NCBI RefSeq assembly: GCF_003315205.1
Contig: NZ_QNRR01000002.1
Span: 30,783-94,782, forward strand
Source: Roseimicrobium gellanilyticum
GTDB lineage: Bacteria; Verrucomicrobiota; Verrucomicrobiia; Verrucomicrobiales; Verrucomicrobiaceae
Length of the DNA stretch: 64,000 nt
Direction: 5' to 3'
The notes under the pieces were generated by a model, which saw only the letters and a list, made by a program, of their open reading frames with translations, was not told the DNA's origin and ran no database searches. Below are positions 57,821 through 64,000 of the stretch, piece after piece (the first letter of the stretch is position 1; each line of letters begins with the position of its first letter). The position numbers and the translations under genes were made by a program.

Positions 57821-60013
57821 CTACTCCCTCGCAATCACCACCGTCGCCAGCGGCGGCACGGTCACTACCACCGAGTACGGCTGCCCCTGCCACGGGGTAG
57901 GCTCGGCATTGAGTCCGGCGCCATTGCCCAGGTTCGCACCGCTGTAGAGACCAGAGTCCGTGTTCAACAGTTCGCGATACACCCCAGGCTGACTGACACC
58001 AAGGCGGTAACCCTGGCGGGGCACTGGCGTGGCGTTTACCAGCACGGTGCATTGGTCTCCCGTTGGCTCCTCACGGACAAAGACAAAGAGGCTATTCTCC
58101 CAATCATTCGCATCCAGCCAGCGGAAGCCGCCATTCTCGTGGTCGCGGCGGTGCAGGGCAGGGCGGGAGGTATAGAGATGATTCAGGTCTGCCACCAGCT
58201 TCTGCAGGCCGCGGTGTTCCTCACCAAAGAGCACCTCCCAGTCGAGCTGGCGCTCGTGGGACCACTCACGCCACTGGCCGATTTCACCGCCCATGAAGAG
58301 CAGCTTCTTGCCGGGGTGCATCCACATCCAGCCGAGGAACATGCGGAGGTTCGCGAACTTCTGCCAGCGGTCACCGGGCATCTTGTCCAGCAGCGCGTGC
58401 TTGCCGTGCACCACTTCATCATGGCTCAGCACGAGGATGAAGTTTTCATCATACGCATAGAGCATCGAGAAGGTGGCCTCACCGTGGTGGTACTTCCGGT
58501 GAATGGGTTCCTTCTCCATGTACTTGAGCGTGTCATTCATCCAGCCCATGTTCCACTTGAAGCCGAAGCCCAGGCCACCGCTGGCCACAGGACGTGATAC
58601 ACCACCCCACGCCGTGCTCTCCTCGGCGATCATCATGACGCCGGGATGCTGCGTGTAGCACTGCATGTTCAGCTCCTTCATGAAGGCGATCGCCTCCAGG
58701 TTCTCGCGGCCACCATGCACGTTCGGCACCCACTGGCCCTGTTCGCGGGAGTAGTCGAGGTAGAGCATCGAGGCCACCGCATCCACGCGGATGCCATCGA
58801 TGTGGTAATGCTCCAGCCAGAAGAGCGCGTTTGCGATGAGGAAGTTTCTCACCTCGTTGCGACCATAGTTGAAGATGAGCGTGCCCCAGTCCATGTGCTC
58901 GCCCTGGCGCGGGTCCGCATGCTCATAGAGAGCAGTGCCATCGAAGCGTGCGAGGCCGTGCGCATCCTTCGGGAAGTGAGCAGGCACCCAGTCCACGATA
59001 ACGCCGATGTTCTCCTGGTGGCAGCGATCGACGAAGTGGCGGAACTGATCCGGATTCCCAAATCGCGAGGTCGGCGCATAGTAGCCACCCACCTGGTAAC
59101 CCCAGGATCCATCAAAGGGGAACTCACTCACCGGCATGAGCTCGATGTGCGTGAAGCCAAGCTGCTTCACATACGGGATGAGCTGGTCTGCGAGCTCGTC
59201 ATACGAGAGCGGGCGGTTGTTCTCCCCACGCTTCCAGGAACCGAGGTGCACCTCGTAGATGCTCATGGGGGCGTGATAGGGATCCTGCGAAGAGCGGCGC
59301 TGCATCCAGTCCGAGTCCTTCCACTGATACAGGTGGTAGTCCCAGGTCAGGGAAGCGGTCTGCGGACCATTCTGCGCGAAGAAGGCGAAGGGGTCGCTCT
59401 TGTTGAAGAGTTGTCCATGAGCGCCCAGGATTTCAAACTTGTAGTGCGCGCCGGGCCCGATGTGCGGGATGAAGAGCTCCCAGATGCCACCCTCCATGCG
59501 GAGGCGCATGGGGTGCACGCGACCATCCCAGCAGTTGAAGTCGCCAATCACGGAGACACGCTTCGCATTCGGCGCCCACACGGCGAACTGCATGCCGCTC
59601 ACGCCATCCTTCACCTTCGGGTGCGCGCCCAGGTGCTCAAAGAGCCTCCAGTGCCGCCCTTCGCGGAAGAGGTGCATGTCCAGATCTCCAAGACACAGGC
59701 CGAAGGAATAGGCATCGCGATGCTGCACATGCTTGCCCTCATGCGTCTGCCAATGAACCTCATATGCCTTGCCCCAGGCATCCGCCGGCAGGTAGGCTTC
59801 ATAGAGCCCATTGGGGTGCAGGAGCTCGGCGGAAAAGGTGCCGCCGCCGTCCAGCAATACGATGTCCAATGCGTGTGCCTGCGGTTGCAACGCCCGCACC
59901 ACCAGGCGGCCATCGTTCAGCCGATGCGGCCCAAGGTAGGAAAAGGGGTCATGGTGCCGGGCTTCCAGGATGCGTGTTGCATTCTCGTCCAAAGAGTTAG
60001 CCGTCAATGACAT
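57821..60013 (-). CDS. glgB: 1,4-alpha-glucan branching enzyme
   Basis: 730 residues, the usual GlgB length. An N-terminal CBM48-type module occupies about 1-220 (FSYLGPHRLNDG, FAVWAPNAKRVSVIGDFNCW). The GH13 catalytic domain shows YEVHLGSWKR, the nucleophile Asp in DGIRVDAVASML, the acid/base Glu in VMMIAEESTAWGG and the third carboxylate in ILVLSHDEVVHGK. It moves alpha-1,4 chains to make alpha-1,6 branches in glycogen. It is followed upstream by a GT4 gene 9 bp away, so the two are probably co-transcribed. No glgA, glgC or glgP lies in the window. Confidence 0.96.
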   Translation of the reverse strand: MSLTANSLDENATRILEARHHDPFSYLGPHRLNDGRLVVRALQPQAHALDIVLLDGGGTFSAELLHPNGLYEAYLPADAWGKAYEVHWQTHEGKHVQHRDAYSFGLCLGDLDMHLFREGRHWRLFEHLGAHPKVKDGVSGMQFAVWAPNAKRVSVIGDFNCWDGRVHPMRLRMEGGIWELFIPHIGPGAHYKFEILGAHGQLFNKSDPFAFFAQNGPQTASLTWDYHLYQWKDSDWMQRRSSQDPYHAPMSIYEVHLGSWKRGENNRPLSYDELADQLIPYVKQLGFTHIELMPVSEFPFDGSWGYQVGGYYAPTSRFGNPDQFRHFVDRCHQENIGVIVDWVPAHFPKDAHGLARFDGTALYEHADPRQGEHMDWGTLIFNYGRNEVRNFLIANALFWLEHYHIDGIRVDAVASMLYLDYSREQGQWVPNVHGGRENLEAIAFMKELNMQCYTQHPGVMMIAEESTAWGGVSRPVASGGLGFGFKWNMGWMNDTLKYMEKEPIHRKYHHGEATFSMLYAYDENFILVLSHDEVVHGKHALLDKMPGDRWQKFANLRMFLGWMWMHPGKKLLFMGGEIGQWREWSHERQLDWEVLFGEEHRGLQKLVADLNHLYTSRPALHRRDHENGGFRWLDANDWENSLFVFVREEPTGDQCTVLVNATPVPRQGYRLGVSQPGVYRELLNTDSGLYSGANLGNGAGLNAEPTPWQGQPYSVVVTVPPLATVVIARE

Positions 60014-60022
60014 GGCCCACCC

Positions 60023-61111
60023 TTAGCCCGCCTTGAGCAAGGGCTCAAGATAATCCTTGTAGATACGCTCCCAACTAAATTGTCGCACAACCTCCCTTTT
60101 CCTCGCCCCGAAGGCATCCTTTTTTAGCGCTTTCGCGATTCTGGCCGCGATGGCATCCGGCTTCTCCGTGAGGACGAAGTACTCCGCGTGCTTCCCCGCC
60201 ACCTCCTTGTGCGCCGGGATGTCTGAGCAGAAAACCGTCAGCCGGTGCTGCGCCGCCTCCAGCAGGGGCAGGCCGAAGCCCTCCACCTTGCTGGGGAAAA
60301 ATAGGGCGTCGGAGAGGTCGTAGAATCCCCGCACATCCTCATCGGAGGCCTCGAAGCGCTGGCCAGCCAGAAGCACATGCTCCTCCGCCTTCTTCTTGTG
60401 AATCAGCGCGTTGATCTTGGCTGCGTACTCCTGGGACTCCGGACGGTGCGGATCTGCGGCACCGGTGACGATGCTCACCGCATCGATCCCCATCTTGCAG
60501 AGAGCAGCCGTGGTCTCGATGGTGAGCTCGATGTTCTTCCGCGCGACAATGCGCGAGGGGTGGAAGAGCACCATCTCACGCTCGAAGATGGAATGCCGTG
60601 AGGCGAAGGCAGAGACGTTCTTGGTCAGGCCCAGCGTGGCCCCTGCATTGATGCCATTCGGCACCACCTTGCACTTCGTCTTCGCGATGCCCAGCTTCTG
60701 GCAAAATTCACCGCGGCGCACCTCCGACACAGCTATGTGCTCGGCACGGAGCTGGAGCGCATCAAAGGTATCCTTCGGCACATCCACATCGTGCACCCAG
60801 TTGATGAACCGGGTGCCGGTCATCTCACGGCTGAGCTCCGCCAGGGTCTGGGTGCAGTCCCAGGCGAAGGGCATGGTGAACATGTTGTGCACCATGATCA
60901 CATCGCACCCGGTGAAGGCAGAGCGGAGACGCTTGATATAGAAATTCGGCGCATACTCCATGATCGCGCCCTGCACCTTCGCGCCTTTGTTCCCACTCAC
61001 CACCACGACCTCATGGCCGTGCATGGCAAGAATCTGGGCCTGCTGCTCCAGCACACGCTCCACGCCCCCGATGACGGGAGGTGCTGCATAGTGAACCAGA
61101 GCGATGCGCAT
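60023..61111 (-). CDS. GT4-family glycosyltransferase
   Basis: 362 residues. GT-B fold features: the N-terminal MRIALVHYAAPPVIGGVERV, the donor-site start VVPNGINAG in the middle, VLFHPSRIVARKNIELTIE, and the C-terminal acceptor/donor Glu motif VEGFGLPLLEAAQ (E-x7-E). It transfers a sugar from a nucleotide or phospho donor; the exact sugar is unknown. Its position directly before glgB suggests a role in storage or capsule alpha-glucan, but cell-surface glycosylation is also possible. It is cytoplasmic or membrane-associated. Confidence 0.88.
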   Translation of the reverse strand: MRIALVHYAAPPVIGGVERVLEQQAQILAMHGHEVVVVSGNKGAKVQGAIMEYAPNFYIKRLRSAFTGCDVIMVHNMFTMPFAWDCTQTLAELSREMTGTRFINWVHDVDVPKDTFDALQLRAEHIAVSEVRRGEFCQKLGIAKTKCKVVPNGINAGATLGLTKNVSAFASRHSIFEREMVLFHPSRIVARKNIELTIETTAALCKMGIDAVSIVTGAADPHRPESQEYAAKINALIHKKKAEEHVLLAGQRFEASDEDVRGFYDLSDALFFPSKVEGFGLPLLEAAQHRLTVFCSDIPAHKEVAGKHAEYFVLTEKPDAIAARIAKALKKDAFGARKREVVRQFSWERIYKDYLEPLLKAG

Positions 61112-61140
61112 TTTTTCCGATATTTATCGCGAAGAGTATG

Positions 61141-63729
61141 TCAATTCGCGACCACGTTGACCAGCTTTCCGGGCACCACAACGATTTTTCGCACCGTGAG
61201 GCCCTGGGTGAACTCCTTCACCTTGGCATTCTCCCGGGCAAATTTCTCCATGTCCTCCTTGGAAATCTCCGCGGGGACGGTCAGGCGGTCGCGCAGTTTA
61301 CCATTCACCTGCAGCACCACCTCCACCTCGCTGGCGACCAGCGCGGCGGGGTCATAGGCAGGCCAGGTCTGGTGGGCCAGCAGGCCCTTCGGCTTCAGGG
61401 CAGGGAAGGCCGCGCCCAGCCGCTCTGCCAGCTCCTCGGAAACGTGCGGGGCGAAGGGGTTCAGCAGCACCAGCAGCGTCATCACCGCGCTGGCGGGCCT
61501 CACCTCGGACTGGGTGAAGGCATTCGTGAGCACCATCATCTGGCTGATGGCCGTGTTGAAGCTCAGCTTTTCGATGTCTTCACCCACCTTCTTGATGGTC
61601 TCATGCAGCACCTTGTTCAGCTTGCTGTCCGGAGCCACGTCCTGAAGCTGCGGTGAGGTGGACCACACGCCCTCCTGGTTGCTCTCCTGCACCAGGCGCC
61701 ACACGCGGGCCAGGAAGCGGTACACGCCCTCCACGCCCTTCATGCTCCAGGGCTTCACCTGCTCCAGCGGACCCATGAACATCTCATACAGGCGCAGTGA
61801 GTCCGCGCCGTACTCGGCCACCACGTGGTCGGGATTGACCACGTTGCCGCGGGACTTGGACATCTTCTGCCCGTCCTCACCCATGATCAGCCCCTGGTTC
61901 ACCAGACGCTGGAAAGGCTCCGGCGTCATCAGGTGACCCAGGTCATGCAGCACCTTGTGCCAAAAGCGGGCGTACAGCAGGTGCAGCACGGCATGCTCCG
62001 TGCCGCCGATGTACAGGTCCACGCCACCGGGCTTGCCATTCGCGCCCATCCAGTAGGCCTCGGCTTCCTTGGAGATGAAACGCTCGGTGTTCTTCGGGTC
62101 GCAGTACCGCAGGTAGTACCAGCAGGAGCCAGCCCACTGGGGCATCGTGTTCAGCTCGCGGGTTGCCTTGTCCGAATACTGCACCCAGGCGGTGGCCTTG
62201 CTCAGCGGAGGCTCGGGCGTGCCGGTGGGCTTGAAGTCATCCAAATCTGGCGGCACCACAGGCAGCTCGGACACGTCCACGGCGCGATGCTTGCCATCCT
62301 CCCACACAATCGGGAAGGGTTCGCCCCAGTAGCGCTGGCGGCTGAAGAGCCAGTCACGCAGCTTGAAGTTCACCATCTTGCGGCCCAGGCCCTTTTCCTC
62401 CAGCCACTCGGAGATGGTGCGTTTGGCGTCGGGGGTGGATAGGCCGTCCAGAAATCCGGAGTGAATGGCGATGCCGTCATCCGTGTAGCCCTTCCAGTCG
62501 GTGCCTTCCGGCGGCTGCACCACCTGCACGATCGGCAGGTCAAACTTCGTGGCGAACTCAAAGTCACGCTCGTCATGTCCCGGCACCGCCATGATGGCGC
62601 CGGTGCCGTAGCTCATCAGCACGTAGTCCGCGATCCACACGGGGATGCGGGTTTCGTTTACGGGGTTGATCGCATACGCACCCGTGAAGACACCGGTCTT
62701 GTCCTTCGCCAGCTCCGTGCGCTCCAGATCGCTCTTGCTCGCGACCTGCTTCACATAAGCCTCCACCAGCGGCTGCTGCTCCGCCGTGGTGATGGATTTC
62801 ACCAGCGGATGCTCAGGGGACAGCACCATGTACGTGGCGCCGAACAGCGTGTCCGGGCGCGTGGTGAACACCGTGACCGAGGGATTCGATGGAGCGTCGG
62901 GAGTTTCGATTTCGAACTTCACCTCGGCACCCTCGCTGCGGCCAATCCAATTGCGCTGCAGCAGCTTGATGCTCTCCGGCCAGTCCAGATCTTCCAGCTC
63001 ATCGATCAAACGCTGGGCAAAGGCGGTGATGCGCAGCATCCACTGGCGCAGCGGGCGACGCTCCACGGGGAAGCCGCCGACCTCGCTCTTGCCGTCGATG
63101 ACTTCTTCATTCGCCAGTACCGTGCCCAGTTGAGGGCACCAGTTCACCGGCGCCTCACTCACGAAGGCGAGGCGGCGCGCATCGATGCGATCGCGATCCC
63201 AGCCCAGTTGCTCCAGGTCGGAGATGGGGCGGGCCTTGCCGGTCTTCTCATCGCAGTAGCTGTTGTAGAGCTGCAGGAAGATCCACTGCGTCCACTTGAA
63301 GTACCCCGGGTCCGTCGTGTTCACTTCACGGTCCCAGTCATACGCGAAACCCAGGCGCTTGAGCTGCGCACGGAAGCTGTTCACGTTCTTCTCCGTGGTC
63401 ACGCGGGGATGCTGCCCGGTCTTGATGGCATACTGCTCTGCCGGCAGGCCGAAGGCGTCCCAGCCCATGGGGTGCAGCACGTTGCTGCCCGTCATGCGCT
63501 TGTAGCGCGCCACGATGTCCGTGGCCGTGTACCCCTCAGGGTGACCCACATGCAGACCCTCACCGCTGGGGTAGGGGAACATGTCCATCACGAAGTACTT
63601 CGGCTTCGACGCCACAAAATCCGCGTCCCCCGGACCGGGTGTGCGGAAGGCCTTGGTCTCGTCCCAAAGCTTCTGCCACTTCGGCTCGAATTCGTCGAAG
63701 GGGTACTGTTTGCGTCGTTCGCTGCTCAT
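61141..63729 (-). CDS. leuS: Leucyl-tRNA synthetase
   Basis: 862 residues, the normal length for bacterial LeuRS. The HIGH signature is His60-Val-Gly-His63 in [21 protein letters not shown] is in [18 protein letters not shown]. The editing (CP1) domain lies between (about 225-420, with the [13 protein letters not shown] motif), and the anticodon-binding and C-terminal domains follow. It charges tRNA-Leu and hydrolyses mischarged species. It starts 29 bp before the GT4 gene on the same strand, so the three genes leuS, GT4 and glgB may form one transcript. Confidence 0.97.
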   Translation of the reverse strand: MSSERRKQYPFDEFEPKWQKLWDETKAFRTPGPGDADFVASKPKYFVMDMFPYPSGEGLHVGHPEGYTATDIVARYKRMTGSNVLHPMGWDAFGLPAEQYAIKTGQHPRVTTEKNVNSFRAQLKRLGFAYDWDREVNTTDPGYFKWTQWIFLQLYNSYCDEKTGKARPISDLEQLGWDRDRIDARRLAFVSEAPVNWCPQLGTVLANEEVIDGKSEVGGFPVERRPLRQWMLRITAFAQRLIDELEDLDWPESIKLLQRNWIGRSEGAEVKFEIETPDAPSNPSVTVFTTRPDTLFGATYMVLSPEHPLVKSITTAEQQPLVEAYVKQVASKSDLERTELAKDKTGVFTGAYAINPVNETRIPVWIADYVLMSYGTGAIMAVPGHDERDFEFATKFDLPIVQVVQPPEGTDWKGYTDDGIAIHSGFLDGLSTPDAKRTISEWLEEKGLGRKMVNFKLRDWLFSRQRYWGEPFPIVWEDGKHRAVDVSELPVVPPDLDDFKPTGTPEPPLSKATAWVQYSDKATRELNTMPQWAGSCWYYLRYCDPKNTERFISKEAEAYWMGANGKPGGVDLYIGGTEHAVLHLLYARFWHKVLHDLGHLMTPEPFQRLVNQGLIMGEDGQKMSKSRGNVVNPDHVVAEYGADSLRLYEMFMGPLEQVKPWSMKGVEGVYRFLARVWRLVQESNQEGVWSTSPQLQDVAPDSKLNKVLHETIKKVGEDIEKLSFNTAISQMMVLTNAFTQSEVRPASAVMTLLVLLNPFAPHVSEELAERLGAAFPALKPKGLLAHQTWPAYDPAALVASEVEVVLQVNGKLRDRLTVPAEISKEDMEKFARENAKVKEFTQGLTVRKIVVVPGKLVNVVAN

Positions 63730-63808
63730 GAGGGGGATGTGTGAAAAAGGGGCGCACAGGAAACCGCATTCGGGCCGGAGTGCAAATGGAGATCTGTCTC
63801 CGCCAACG

Positions 63809-63852
63809 TACCTCGCGTTAGCGCAGCCCGACGAAGGAGGAATCCCTTCGCG
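63809..63852 (+). repeat. ~44-bp repeat, second copy of the 7748 family
   Basis: TACCTCGCGTTAGCGCAGCC through CCCTTCGCG matches the reverse strand of 7748-7795 with one mismatch. It lies upstream of leuS. Confidence 0.8.
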
Positions 63853-63899
63853 AGATCACCCTATCCACCCGCCCGTCACGATAAATCAGGATGCCGCCC

Positions 63900-64000
63900 A
63901 GAAAGTAGTCCGCCGAGCCTCGGCGGCGGGTGGCGGTAGCTGGCCCATGAGCCCTCACCCCAACTGCAAGCGCGAGCAGCCGCGCCCAACAATGCAAAAT
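63900..64000 (+). repeat. 101-bp direct repeat, copy 2 (may continue past the window)
   Basis: Same length and same ends as 51544-51644, with a diverged centre. It is cut by the window end and follows the repeat at 63809. Nothing else is seen from 63730 on. Confidence 0.78.

Noticed and set aside
58646..60010. Plus-strand ORF (454 aa) opposite glgB
   Set aside because: Antisense shadow; glgB has all its catalytic motifs on the other strand.
1..64000. CRISPR array or cas genes
   Set aside because: No regularly spaced identical short repeats and no Cas-like proteins are present; the repeats here are palindromic and scattered.

Overview
The window reads as a chromosomal segment of a GC-rich, Gram-negative, probably verrucomicrobial bacterium (inference). 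The evidence is outer-membrane and periplasmic proteins, Tat-type signal peptides, large secreted proteins without recognisable domains, few clear Shine-Dalgarno sites, and many hairpin-type repeats between genes. No rRNA, CRISPR array, prophage or plasmid gene is visible. About 50 genes are supported. Most are housekeeping or secreted metabolic functions, and two low-GC genes stand out.

Layout. 1-9.9 kb: a cut Tat-exported protein, a secreted epoxide hydrolase, a truncated tRNA-Ala-like sequence, a luciferase-like flavin enzyme, a cupredoxin / membrane cyclase / porin operon, a phytoene-dehydrogenase-like oxidoreductase and a small secreted protein. 10-19.9 kb: fabF with a clear terminator, clpB, a GH26 glycosidase, two unknown exported or membrane proteins and a glycerophosphodiesterase. 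19.9-23.2 kb: an accessory island with a REP-associated tyrosine transposase (RAYT) embedded in its own ~105-bp palindromic repeats, followed by two low-GC convergent genes, one carrying a winged-helix-like N-terminus and a TIR/nucleoside-deoxyribosyltransferase-like C-terminus (candidate defence effector), the other a coiled-coil protein. 23.3-38.3 kb: an FdhF/YdeP-type molybdopterin oxidoreductase, a GHL10-type glycosidase, a Tat-exported pyruvyl-transferase-like protein, an SGNH hydrolase, two L,D-transpeptidase-like proteins, an M14 peptidase fused to an alpha/beta hydrolase, an ArsC/Spx-like protein, a quinone-reductase-like dehydrogenase, a GFA-family protein and an FAH-family hydrolase.

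38.4-48.8 kb is one nine-gene minus-strand operon of the MoxR-DUF58-VWA (Bat/aerotolerance-like) type. It encodes two VWA membrane proteins, a MoxR ATPase, a DUF58 protein and several companions, including a 1242-residue secreted/membrane protein and a proline-rich secreted protein. 49.6-57.4 kb: hisI, DNA polymerase III delta-prime, a MauE/DoxX-like protein, a membrane-anchored beta-helix protein, a PRC-barrel protein with a long disordered tail and a textbook terminator, an RlmD-like RNA methyltransferase, and a UspA / DUF883-like stress operon. 57.8-63.7 kb: glgB, a GT4 glycosyltransferase and leuS.

Intergenic DNA is unusually rich in repeats. There are at least four families: the RAYT-linked ~105-bp units; an identical 28-bp hairpin present four times; a 101-bp direct repeat whose first copy overlaps a stop codon; and several elements with 21-34-bp perfect inverted arms 50-150 bp apart. 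Gene starts were chosen by sequence reading (signal peptides, avoiding overlap with neighbours) and are not experimentally known.
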